A stretch of 21,533 nt of DNA from a virus. Below, piece by piece: positions 8,382-14,415 of this stretch. Where the stretch lies: the IMG/VR virus record IMGVR_UViG_3300006810_000478, positions 1-21,533 of that record; one strand, 5' to 3'. How positions within the stretch are numbered: the stretch's first letter is position 1; each line of letters starts with the position of its first letter. The notes under the pieces are model-generated. The model had not been told where the DNA came from. It worked only from the letters and a program-made list of their open reading frames with translations, and searched no databases. Made by a program: the position numbers and the translations under genes.

Positions 8382-9988
8382 TATTTCATGTTTCCTCTAT
8401 CCATTGTAATAGATTCATGGATATGTTGATCATCAGTATAATATATAACTCCTTCTGTTGTTAATATCATCTTTGCTACAGATGCTGCATTTTCTAATGC
8501 ACATCTTGTTACTTTAGCTGGATCAATGATTCCTTCTTCTATAAGGTCTTTTACCTCTTTGTTTGTTTTAACATTTAAAGGATTCTTACTCTCATGAGTA
8601 AGTCCTGCATTATGAAGTATCTGATCAAATGGTTTAGCACAAGTTTTTAGAATTATATCTATTCCCTCATAAAACTCATTAGGTTTTGATGTTGGCAAAG
8701 CAAACTTACCTGGATGCTTTAAAAACCAGCCACCACCTGGAAGTATACCTTCTGATAATGCAGATTGAGTAGCTAGGATAGAATCTTCTACTCTATCTTT
8801 TCTTTCCTTTCTTTCTATGTCAGAACCACCACCTACATATACAGTAGCTATTCCACCGAACATTTGAGCATATCTATTTTTATGTCTATCATCAAGACCT
8901 TTTTGAGCATTCTTAATATTTTCCTTAATAGAAAGCTTTCTCTTTTCAATAGCATCAGGATTTCCTTTTCCTCCTATAATAACAGTTTGCTTTCTATTTA
9001 CAATTACCTTTTTAGCAGAACCATAGAAAGTAGATTTAAAACCTTTAGGTGTATCTCCTTTATTATAATCTTGAAATGATGCTCCTGTGATTACAGAAAG
9101 ATCTTCTAAATGAAATGTTCTCATATTAGACATTCCAGGTGGTAACACTGCTGCAGCTTTAATATGTCCATTTCTAACATTCTTTAATAAAAAAGCTAAT
9201 GCTGATTTATTAAGTTCTTCACAAATAATAAGAATAGGTCTATCTTGTGATTGAGCTATCTTAGTTATATGATATGCTTCTGTATCAGAAGATAATTTAA
9301 AGTTAGATACTACAATAAGAGGATTATCTAAAACTATCTCTTCAGTATCAGCTGCTACAATAAAATTAGCATTGATAATAGGTTGTTGCCAAGTAGCACC
9401 TTTAATTGTTTCAATATAACTTTCAGGACTCTCTGTGTACTCCATAAGTACTTGACCATCTTGACCAACCATTCTTACTGCTTCAGTTATAAGTTCTCCT
9501 AGTTTAGGATCATTATTAGCTGAAATAGTAGCAACATGCAATAAACTGTCATCTTCAATATTTACAGGTTGTGATTTATTCTTAATAGCTTCTACTATCT
9601 TATTAACTGCAAATGTAATACCTTCATTTAAATCTATTGGATTTGCTTTTGGATTGATATTAAGGTATTTAATACCTTCTCTAATTATTTCTCTAGCTAT
9701 TACTGTAGCTGTTGTTGTTCCATCACCAGCTTCATCAGCTGTCTTTTGTGCTGCTTCTTTAATAAGCTGTGCCCCTATATCTTGTACAGGATCTTTTAAA
9801 AAGAACTCACTAGCTACAGTTACTCCATCTTTAGTGACTCTAGATTGATTGTAATGTCTTTGTAGAATTACATTCCTTCCTTTAGGTCCCATTGTATAGG
9901 CAACTGTATCAGCTAGGAGGTTTATACCTTTCAGTAACTCCTCTCTAGCTTCTTGTTTTGATATTACACTTCTCTGATCTCCAAACAT
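8381..9988 (-). CDS. groEL: Phage-encoded GroEL-type chaperonin (Hsp60, group I)
   Basis: This 535-aa protein is full length for GroEL (about 545 aa) and forms, by family knowledge, an ATP-driven folding chamber. Visible signatures are YTMGPKGRNVIL (about 31-42), VTKDGVTVA (51-59), EAGDGTTTATVIARE (86-100; Asp89 matches the ATP-site Asp87 of E. coli GroEL), LEDLSVITGA (294-303), GGIATVYVGG (378-387) and DRVEDSILATQ (398-408; Asp402 matches catalytic Asp398), then GILPGGG (414-420). The key ATPase residues are thus retained. It ends MDRGNMK and lacks the GGM-repeat tail of many bacterial GroELs, and the apical domain is divergent (PPGMSN instead of APGFGD). AAGGAG lies ten bases before the ATG, one of the few clear Shine-Dalgarno sites here. 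It follows the GroES-like gene by 22 bases. Confidence 0.95.
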   Translation of the reverse strand: MFGDQRSVISKQEAREELLKGINLLADTVAYTMGPKGRNVILQRHYNQSRVTKDGVTVASEFFLKDPVQDIGAQLIKEAAQKTADEAGDGTTTATVIAREIIREGIKYLNINPKANPIDLNEGITFAVNKIVEAIKNKSQPVNIEDDSLLHVATISANNDPKLGELITEAVRMVGQDGQVLMEYTESPESYIETIKGATWQQPIINANFIVAADTEEIVLDNPLIVVSNFKLSSDTEAYHITKIAQSQDRPILIICEELNKSALAFLLKNVRNGHIKAAAVLPPGMSNMRTFHLEDLSVITGASFQDYNKGDTPKGFKSTFYGSAKKVIVNRKQTVIIGGKGNPDAIEKRKLSIKENIKNAQKGLDDRHKNRYAQMFGGIATVYVGGGSDIERKERKDRVEDSILATQSALSEGILPGGGWFLKHPGKFALPTSKPNEFYEGIDIILKTCAKPFDQILHNAGLTHESKNPLNVKTNKEVKDLIEEGIIDPAKVTRCALENAASVAKMILTTEGVIYYTDDQHIHESITMDRGNMK

Positions 9989-10010
9989 TCTTCTTCTCCT
10001 TATTTAATTA

Positions 10011-10310
10011 TTACCATACTCCTTCTACATCTAGTTCTCTAAACATAGCATATTGTTCTCCTGCAATTTCTAATACTAATAATGGTTCAGCTCCTCTACG
10101 GATTATATTCCCCATTTCATCTTTTGCTGTATTCTGCATAATCACTTCGTCCCCAATAGCAAGTTCACAATCATCAGCTACTGCAGCTACTGTTATCTTT
10201 TCAGGATCCTTTTCTGGATCTTGGAAGTCTGACTCTTCATCCTGTATTGGTGGGATTTTAACTAAAAAGTTTTTCTTCATTAATCTCTTTGGCAATTCTT
10301 CTCTTATCAT
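10011..10310 (-). CDS. groES: GroES-like co-chaperonin (Hsp10)
   Basis: This 99-aa protein is the length of GroES. The core reads like the GroES beta-barrel: RLMKKNFLVKIPPI at the start (compare the PLxDRVLVK opening strand), then EKITVAAVADDCELAIGDEVIM, where GDEV is the family's conserved turn, and a C-terminal strand pair LLVLEIAGEQYAMFRELDV comparable to the ending of GroES. An acidic insertion (DEESDFQDPEKDPEK, about residues 24-38) sits where the mobile loop that docks on GroEL would be and differs from bacterial loops. The gene lies two bases after the upstream stop and 22 bases before groEL, so the two would be made together as lid and chamber. Identification rests on pattern and pairing with groEL. 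Confidence 0.8.
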   Translation of the reverse strand: MIREELPKRLMKKNFLVKIPPIQDEESDFQDPEKDPEKITVAAVADDCELAIGDEVIMQNTAKDEMGNIIRRGAEPLLVLEIAGEQYAMFRELDVEGVW

Positions 10311-10312
10311 AA

Positions 10313-10672
10313 CTATTTATTTTTTTGTTTTACATATGGTCTTAAACTATGATCTACTTTTTGCATAGCCTTCATTTTCTCCATTGGGTCTTCAATCTTA
10401 GAAATCTTTTCATATTCCTTTTGTATAGCTTTATTTGTTTCAGCTATTGGGTCATAAAATATTTTCTTTTGTTTAGCTTCTTGTTCTAAGAACTTTCTTC
10501 TAATTTTATATTCTACATACGTTTCACCTTCTAACCTTTGAGGTTTAATAGTATTGAATATTTTTAATGGTTCATCAAGACCACTCATTGGTAACTCCTT
10601 ATACCAATATCCATTTTCATGTTGCTTTACTCCTTCTGGTCTATCCAAGGAGTTCTCTGTTTCTTGCTTCAT
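10313..10672 (-). CDS. Unknown helical protein upstream of groES
   Basis: This 119-aa, strongly charged protein has an N-terminal part with aromatic and Pro residues (HENGYWYKELPMSG, about 19-32) followed by a long helical Lys/Glu-rich section. I recognise no catalytic motif. Similar small proteins with an ENGYWY-like segment occur in Bacteroidota phages without known function, as far as I can recall. The start overlaps the preceding gene by 32 bases, and the stop is two bases from groES, so it belongs to the late operon. A structural or assembly role is possible but not shown. Confidence 0.6.
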   Translation of the reverse strand: MKQETENSLDRPEGVKQHENGYWYKELPMSGLDEPLKIFNTIKPQRLEGETYVEYKIRRKFLEQEAKQKKIFYDPIAETNKAIQKEYEKISKIEDPMEKMKAMQKVDHSLRPYVKQKNK

Positions 10673-10892
10673 CTATCAACTCTTCTTTAATTGTTTTAAA
10701 TCTTTTATATAATTCCTTTATATCTTCATTTACAAGTATGTCTTGACTACCAATGTATATTGTTGTATATCCTTCATGCTCTACTGATTCTTCTATTGAA
10801 TCAATATCATTTAAATATAACCACTTCTTTTTAATTACATCTTCGTGATCTTGAACACTATTTCTAAAAACTCTATTTACTAATATTTCCAT
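10641..10892 (-). CDS. Unknown small protein overlapping the HU-like gene
   Basis: This 83-aa protein has a beta-rich first half, with WLYLNDIDSIEE and TTIYIGSQDILVNEDI, and a helical, charged C-terminus (ELYKRFKTIKEEL). The pattern of a short strand, an 'SIEE' turn, then 'TTIYIG' and a conserved 'VNEDIKEL' helix resembles small FlbD-like proteins in outline, but I would not assign it to that family. It overlaps the upstream HU-like gene by 20 bases and the downstream gene by 32 bases, consistent with tight late-operon packing. Confidence 0.55.
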   Translation of the reverse strand: MEILVNRVFRNSVQDHEDVIKKKWLYLNDIDSIEESVEHEGYTTIYIGSQDILVNEDIKELYKRFKTIKEELIDEARNRELLG

Positions 10893-11115
10893 TCTTACTT
10901 TTAATTATATGGTTTATCATTTTATCATTAGCTAGGAACTTTCCAAAAGATAGTAGTTTAATAGTTTTGAATGTTTCTACTTCATCTTTTACAGCACTCT
11001 CCATAACATTCTTTACAAATAAAAACTGACTATTAACTATTTGCTCTACATCTTTTACTGGTATATTATTCCTAAGTGATAAATCTTTTATTATCTTATC
11101 AGATTTCTTTTTCAT
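10873..11115 (-). CDS. HU/IHF-like small DNA-binding protein
   Basis: This 80-aa protein has the helical N-terminal half of the HU/IHF fold: a basic first helix (MKKKSDKIIKDLSLRNN), a second helix around VKDVEQIVNSQFLFVKNVM, then a hydrophobic strand ending LLSFGKFLAND, the position of the conserved FGxF-type turn in HU. The sequence ends soon afterwards (KMINHIIKSKNGNISK), so the long beta-arm and C-terminal helix of bacterial HU (about 90 aa) look shortened. HU/IHF-like proteins are known in crAss-like phages and would bend or compact DNA for packaging or regulation. It could alternatively be a structural adaptor with the same fold. Both ends overlap neighbouring genes, by 17 and 20 bases. 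Confidence 0.6.
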   Translation of the reverse strand: MKKKSDKIIKDLSLRNNIPVKDVEQIVNSQFLFVKNVMESAVKDEVETFKTIKLLSFGKFLANDKMINHIIKSKNGNISK

Positions 11116-11293
11116 AACTCACTGTAAACTCTCCCTCCCATATTTCATCTTCTCTATTGTAAAAGAACTTTGTATCTACGGTTACTTGTCTATTAGTTCT
11201 ATTACTCCAATATAGAACTTTATCTTCTAAATTATTAATCTTTTTAAATAGCTTCTCAAAATCTTCTTCTGCGTATCTTAAAATCTCATACAT
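11099..11293 (-). CDS. Unknown 64-aa protein
   Basis: This 64-aa protein starts with a helix (YAEEDFEKLFKKINNLEDK) and continues with alternating residues typical of a beta-hairpin (RQVTVDTKFFYN, EGEFTVSYEKEI). I recognise no family. One base separates its start from the upstream gene's stop, and its last 17 bases overlap the HU-like gene, so it is clearly part of the late operon. Confidence 0.5.
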   Translation of the reverse strand: MYEILRYAEEDFEKLFKKINNLEDKVLYWSNRTNRQVTVDTKFFYNREDEIWEGEFTVSYEKEI

Positions 11294-11294
11294 T

Positions 11295-11654
11295 TTAGAC
11301 TAATACTATAATACTATCATATAGGGTTTTAGCATAACCCCTAAGATTACTACTATCAGCTTTAATGATGTTATCAGAATTAATATTGGTTATTTTAAAC
11401 TTCTTCTCTCTATGTATCAGCGATGATGCTGATCCATTATCATAATTAGCTACTTCTAATCCTTCATCTGATAATGGGTAATATATTACATGTTTAGTCT
11501 CTTTAGACTTCTCTTCTCCATCTTCTGTTACTTTATATACATAATCTTCATTATCTAAATATATAACAAGTTCACTAGGTTTGTGAATAGGGGTATCTAT
11601 AATAATCATAATCAAATCTCCCCTAACTATGTCTAATCCATTTCTATCTTTCAT
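11295..11654 (-). CDS. Unknown beta-rich protein
   Basis: This 119-aa protein opens MKDRNGLDIVRGDLIMII, a motif-like start ('DRxGxxIxxGDxV') seen in small beta-barrel proteins of phages and bacteria. It continues with many short strands (ELVIYLDNEDYVYKVTEDG). No enzyme motif is visible. It is the second gene after the late promoter and overlaps the first gene by 11 bases. A small beta-barrel fold is inferred from the pattern only; I cannot name a function. Confidence 0.55.
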   Translation of the reverse strand: MKDRNGLDIVRGDLIMIIIDTPIHKPSELVIYLDNEDYVYKVTEDGEEKSKETKHVIYYPLSDEGLEVANYDNGSASSLIHREKKFKITNINSDNIIKADSSNLRGYAKTLYDSIIVLV

Positions 11655-12009
11655 TTTCTATATTGAATTTAAACCCTATCTTAAAAGAATCATCGATATC
11701 TATTACTAAACTATCTTTAATCTTATATCCTATAATGTATCCTGATTTTCTTAATGAAGAGATTGCATTGTTAACTGTAGAAAGGGAGGTGTTTAAATTA
11801 TTGACTATATCTATTTTATTATCGTAATCAAATATCAATTTCCCTCTCACTTTTACATCTACAGTTCTATACTTATGATTTAAATATAGAAGTTCCGCTA
11901 AAACATTTAATTCTCCGTTACTTATTCTTGGAACTAATAAGGGTTTTATAATAGTAAGATACTGTTTAAAGAACTTTCTAGTATCTGTATTTATTTCTAT
12001 AACTCTCAC
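11644..12009 (-). CDS. Winged-helix-like protein, first gene of the late operon (GTG start)
   Basis: This 121-aa protein has the layout of a winged helix-turn-helix: helix 1 near GELNVLAELLYLNH (32-45), helix 2 DIVNNLNT (67-74), a recognition-like helix LSTVNNAISSLRKSGYI (76-92), then a beta-wing (GYKIKDSLVIDI, 94-105). Such proteins bind DNA as regulators, and the position directly behind the promoter would suit a regulator of the late genes, although some phage proteins use this fold structurally. The start codon is GTG at 12009, with AAATTATAA before it and no upstream in-frame ATG in the short leader. The -10 type box ends only 17 bases upstream, leaving a leader of roughly a dozen bases. 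Confidence 0.6.
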   Translation of the reverse strand: MRVIEINTDTRKFFKQYLTIIKPLLVPRISNGELNVLAELLYLNHKYRTVDVKVRGKLIFDYDNKIDIVNNLNTSLSTVNNAISSLRKSGYIIGYKIKDSLVIDIDDSFKIGFKFNIENER

Positions 12010-12026
12010 TTATAATTTCTTTTCTG

Positions 12027-12058
12027 CAAATATAACACTTTATATTTTATATATGCAA
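12027..12058 (-). promoter_or_regulatory. Bacteroidota-type promoter for the leftward late operon
   Basis: On the minus strand the sequence reads TTG (12058-12056), 21 bases, then TATATTTG (12034-12027). This matches the known Bacteroidota primary sigma-factor consensus TTTG-N19-21-TAnnTTTG, with the second box perfect and one base uncertain in the first. Transcription would start around 12021, about a dozen bases before the GTG of the winged-helix-like gene. It is the only intergenic stretch of any size within the leftward run from 12009 to 1, so it probably drives all late genes, and it implies use of the host sigma factor. Confidence 0.75.
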
Positions 12059-12111
12059 GTTTTTTTACTATTTTTTTGTTTTAAGTAACAATTAGATATA
12101 ATATTCCCCTT

Positions 12112-12396
12112 AGCTGGGCTGAAATCTCTATTGCTAGAGCTCCTTTTTAACCTTCAACTTCTATCTAGCCGTTTTGAGCCTACACCAGTTACTTAATCTC
12201 TCTGTCAATTCAGAAGGCTTACTTTTACCTGTAACCAGCCCTAGATGTTATATGAAGGTTGTTTTCGTATCTACCGGGGACAACCTCTCTACTATTTGTA
12301 GATACTAACCCGATGTCTTTGCCTCTAATGATTACCTGGAGGCTGATATTGATACTTTGCAATATTAGGAACTATATTTTACAATTCCTAATATTT
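12112..12396 (+). ncRNA. Candidate structured RNA with interlocked helices
   Basis: This 285-base gap has no plausible gene but many complementary segments. GGGCTG (12116-12121) pairs with CAGCCC (12236-12241), enclosing a CTCTA/TAGAG hairpin (12126-12139). AGGTTGT (12256-12262) pairs with ACAACCT (12280-12286). GTATCTAC (12267-12274) pairs with GTAGATAC (12298-12305). The last two interleave, which is pseudoknot topology or two alternative folds. GCCTC (12321-12325) pairs with GAGGC (12339-12343), and a perfect 11-bp hairpin ends the region. The segment is GC-richer than its surroundings. The plus strand is preferred because G-U pairs such as GAGCC (12176-12180) with GGCTT (12216-12220) are allowed only there, and a weak TTTG-N20-TAATATTC promoter sits at 12075-12106. 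The minus strand remains possible. Confidence 0.5.
12361..12395. terminator. Perfect 11-bp hairpin, probable bidirectional terminator
   Basis: AATATTAGGAA (12361-12371) and TTCCTAATATT (12385-12395) are exact reverse complements around a 13-base loop. A run of six T follows on the plus strand at 12406-12411, after a ten-base spacer, and the leftward 40-aa gene stops at 12403. It may end the leftward four-gene cassette, the candidate RNA to its left, or both. The 5' arm can alternatively join a smaller ATATTG/CAATAT hairpin (12346-12351 with 12360-12365), so the two structures exclude each other. Confidence 0.55.
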
Positions 12397-12402
12397 ATAC
12401 GA

Positions 12403-12525
12403 TTATTTTTTAGAAAGGTTGTATTTAATCCATTCTTCTTTATCTTTTTCCCATACCCCTGTTAATTCTGGATGAAACTCCCAGAACATCCCAGAGTTTA
12501 GTAACTTTATATAATCTTCTTTCAT
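12403..12525 (-). CDS. Very small unknown protein (40 aa)
   Basis: The frame encodes 40 residues beginning MKEDYIKLLNSG and ending NLSKK, with a Trp/Glu/Lys-rich middle (FWEFHPELTGVWEKDKEEW). The ATG overlaps the TGA of the upstream 166-aa gene as ATGA, which argues strongly for translation by coupling. It is the last gene of the leftward four-gene cassette and is followed by a strong hairpin. The composition resembles short phage proteins found at the end of operons; the function is unknown. Confidence 0.6.
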   Translation of the reverse strand: MKEDYIKLLNSGMFWEFHPELTGVWEKDKEEWIKYNLSKK

Positions 12526-13022
12526 AATCCTATCATTTTAAGAACTTTCTTTAGTTCTGATTTGTTTTTAATATACCCATTAAATAACTGTGTCTCTGGT
12601 CTTTCTTCGTCTATTCCAACCCTTTTAATCTTTTGTAGAAACAATATACATCTTGCGTCATGTCTGTAGTATGCAAGATATAAAGTGTCTAGTTCAGTAT
12701 GGTGAGGAAATAAGGGTTTTACTAAATCTAATCTATATAAATAAGTATCACCAAACTGTTCCTTCCTCATTATAAATCCCAAACTCTCTATATCTTCTCT
12801 GTCTAGGTATTTTACTCTACATCTATCAATATCTTTTTCTAGATATTTAAGCCCTAGTTTAGTAGAAGCGTTACCTAAAGCACAATCATTAGGGTAAGTA
12901 CATCCTATCCAAGCAGGTCCATCATATTGCATGAAATCATCATTATCCTCTTTCATTCTACGTTCATACTCAAACCCTACGTGAAACTCTTCTATTTCTG
13001 GTGTGTAGTATTTATTCTCCAT
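12522..13022 (-). CDS. Conserved-looking phage protein of unknown function (166 aa)
   Basis: This 166-aa protein begins with a Tyr/Glu-rich segment (YYTPEIEEFHVGFEYE, residues 5-20) that I associate with small hypothetical proteins of Bacteroidota phages and prophages. Later parts alternate charged helices with strands (FGDTYLYRLDLVKPLFPH) and the end is Lys-rich (ELKKVLKMIGL). No catalytic motif is visible. It is the largest member of the leftward cassette. It overlaps the preceding 57-aa gene by 31 bases and the following 40-aa gene by 4. Confidence 0.75.
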   Translation of the reverse strand: MENKYYTPEIEEFHVGFEYERRMKEDNDDFMQYDGPAWIGCTYPNDCALGNASTKLGLKYLEKDIDRCRVKYLDREDIESLGFIMRKEQFGDTYLYRLDLVKPLFPHHTELDTLYLAYYRHDARCILFLQKIKRVGIDEERPETQLFNGYIKNKSELKKVLKMIGL

Positions 13023-13165
13023 TCTCTATTTGTTACTTTGATTAATTCTTCTTTTAATTCTTTATCCTCTAACTCTTCCATTCTTAAATACTCTTGCATT
13101 GTAATAATATCTTCTATAAGAGCTAAGTTTAGTAAGTCTTTTAATGTTATCTCTTTAGTTATCAT
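12992..13165 (-). CDS. Small helical unknown protein (57 aa)
   Basis: The frame encodes 57 residues, MITKEITLKDLLNLALIEDI at the start, followed by a Leu/Glu/Lys-rich section (MEELEDKELKEELIKV) that should form an amphipathic or coiled-coil helix. The ATG is 11 bases inside the end of the upstream 46-aa gene, and the last 31 bases overlap the next gene in another frame. The coherent helical pattern suggests a real gene, but no family is recognised. Confidence 0.5.
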   Translation of the reverse strand: MITKEITLKDLLNLALIEDIITMQEYLRMEELEDKELKEELIKVTNREWRINTTHQK

Positions 13166-13295
13166 CTGTGTCTGTATTATTTAATTCCCCTATTGTTAAA
13201 TCAAGTCTAGGTTCATTCTTTTCTAACCATTCTTCTAAAGCATCCACCATAGGATTTTTTAAACTATCATTAGTATTATCATCTTTATTTTCCAT
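13155..13295 (-). CDS. First gene of the leftward cassette, acidic 46-aa protein
   Basis: The frame encodes 46 residues, very acidic at both ends (MENKDDNTND and NNTDTDDN) with a helical middle containing DALEEWLEKNEPRLDL. It opens the leftward cassette directly beside the divergent control region. A TAACTTTA box, close to TAnnTTTG, lies only 5 bases upstream of the ATG (13307-13300), so an mRNA started there would have almost no leader. I cannot assign a function. Confidence 0.5.
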   Translation of the reverse strand: MENKDDNTNDSLKNPMVDALEEWLEKNEPRLDLTIGELNNTDTDDN

Positions 13296-13441
13296 AGTGT
13301 AAAGTTACGAAAAATTATTTTTTAAAAAAATTTTTTTGTCGATGAATTTGTGGAGTATCTATAAAAAACCACCCCTACTAAATACTACGGAGAGGGTACC
13401 CCCGTGCTTTAAAGAGGTACCTTATTTTAAACTATAAAGCT
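13296..13441. promoter_or_regulatory. Divergent control region between leftward and rightward genes
   Basis: Transcription diverges here. The left half (13309-13338) is almost pure A/T with phased A- and T-tracts, likely curved DNA. TAACTTTA (13307-13300, minus strand) resembles the -7 box for leftward genes. On the plus strand TTTG (13335-13338) is followed 21 bases later by TATAAAAA, a poor match. The right half holds two GGTACC palindromes, in AGAGGGTACC (13391-13400) and AGAGGTACC (13412-13420), which could be an operator pair, plus an ACGG/CCGT mini-hairpin (13387-13405). It ends in the standard leader TTAAACTATAAAGCTATG. Confidence 0.45.
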
Positions 13442-13678
13442 ATGAACTTTACTAAATTTTTATTACAAGAGGTTACTAATCACACAAATGGAGAGGTTTC
13501 TCAAAGAATAATGGTAGCAACTGATACTAATCAGCTTATCAGACTATTTCACCCTAATCACACTCTTGAGGACATCAAGAAAGATGCGGACAGCATCAGA
13601 AAGAGTTTGGTTGTAGGAGAGAGTGAGTATGGCAAATTTGCTTACATACCATTAGCAATCACATTGGAAGAGTTTTAA
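13442..13678 (+). CDS. First rightward gene, unknown 78-aa protein
   Basis: This 78-aa protein starts MNFTKFLLQEV and contains a strand RIMVATDTNQLIRLFHPNH, a helix TLEDIKKDADSIRKSL and a final strand YGKFAYIPLAITLEEF, so it looks like a small compact alpha/beta domain. I do not recognise its family. Its base composition is less AT-rich than that of the tiny genes to its right. It follows a typical leader (TAAACTATAAAGCTATG) and is itself followed by a UUCG-capped hairpin. As the first gene after the divergent region, it may be expressed early. Confidence 0.7.
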   Translation: MNFTKFLLQEVTNHTNGEVSQRIMVATDTNQLIRLFHPNHTLEDIKKDADSIRKSLVVGESEYGKFAYIPLAITLEEF

Positions 13679-13688
13679 TAACTCTTTC

Positions 13689-13704
13689 AATCCCTTCGGG
13701 GATT
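13689..13704 (+). terminator. UUCG-capped hairpin after the first rightward gene
   Basis: AATCCC (13689-13694), loop TTCG, GGGATT (13699-13704) form a perfect 6-bp stem with the very stable C(UUCG)G loop, ten bases after the stop codon. Only a short broken T-run (TTTGCTCT) follows, so it may be a weak terminator or an mRNA 3'-end stabiliser. A second hairpin follows at once: TGTACA (13720-13725) with TGTACA (13733-13738). Confidence 0.5.
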
Positions 13705-13766
13705 TGCTCTAATTAACAGTGTACAGGATAAGTGTACATAATAATAATTACTTAAACTATAATGCT

Positions 13767-13880
13767 ATGAAAGATTTAAAAGAATATGTACCTTATGTGT
13801 ACAAATGTAAAAAGATTACTATTGATGCTGTAACAGGATGTGCAAGTCCTTATTCTCCAAGAGAGAAGCACAATAAGTAA
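13767..13880 (+). CDS. Very small unknown protein (37 aa)
   Basis: The frame encodes 37 residues, beginning MKDLKEYVPYVYKCKK, with two Cys and a basic end (SPREKHNK). It is supported by the standard leader TTAAACTATAATGCTATG directly before the ATG. Its stop lies six bases before the closing helix of the large structured RNA, so the two could share a transcript. It may be a short peptide gene or a leader peptide for the RNA; no function is recognisable. Confidence 0.5.
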   Translation: MKDLKEYVPYVYKCKKITIDAVTGCASPYSPREKHNK

Positions 13881-13886
13881 AATAAT

Positions 13887-14372
13887 GAAATACTACTAAA
13901 TTTAATTGTATCTATGATACTCTTATTGATGAACAGTAAAGGTTGTGTTAACATAACGCACAATATCTCATAGGTGTGAAGAACCTTGTAGTATTTCTAT
14001 TATAATCAATTAAAGTTTATGAGGTCTAAAAGGCATAAGGACTGCGTGTACACATAATGCTATATATCTTCTATTAACCAAGTAAGATGTAGAATATTAG
14101 GGTGTTCAGATAAAGACTAGTCTATGAGGTTGCTGAAAAACATTTAGCTTATGCTATCTAAAACAACTAATTGACTCTGTGGTGGAGGTTGGAACAGGTA
14201 ATTCAGAAGATAATACTTTAATTGATTAAACTTAGGTGTAACACACAGCCTCAATAAATGTGTGATGAGTATGTATTATCAGGATACATACAAGATAACC
14301 CAAGTTCTAATGTAAATGATTTAAACACGGAGTTGTAGCTACTAAGGTTGTAAGCCCTTAATTATTTACATT
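13887..14372 (+). ncRNA. Large four-domain structured RNA of unknown family
   Basis: This 486-base stretch has no credible gene and folds by inspection into four abutting domains. Domain 1: GAAATACTAC (13887-13896) with GTAGTATTTC (13988-13997), holding GTATC/GATAC (13908-13920) and AAGGTT/AACCTT (13939-13944, 13982-13987). Domain 2: a perfect 14-bp helix TAATCAATTAAAGT (14003-14016) with 14215-14228, holding GCATAAG with CTTATGC. Domain 3: AACTT-A-GGT (14229-14237) with ACC-C-AAGTT (14298-14306), holding two hairpins, CACACA/TGTGTG (14242-14264) and GTATGTAT/ATACATAC (14269-14291). Domain 4: AATGTAAAT (14309-14317) with ATTTACATT (14364-14372). Gaps between domains are 5, 0 and 2 bases. Size and multi-domain form recall large phage or bacterial RNAs such as GOLLD or ROOL, but I see no basis for equating it with them. 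Confidence 0.7.
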
Positions 14373-14415
14373 TTGACTTATTAGAGGTATTATTAACTTA
14401 TTAAACTAAAGAATT

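Noticed and set aside
12259-12465. A 68-codon rightward frame rich in Phe/Ile/Leu
   Set aside because: It is composed mainly of the complement of AT-rich sequence, has no leader and runs through the pseudoknotted region and the terminator hairpin; the helices explain this stretch better.
14099-14130. TTCAGATAAAGACTAG resembling the R element of a group I intron
   Set aside because: No matching P, Q and S core elements are visible, and the region interrupts no gene.
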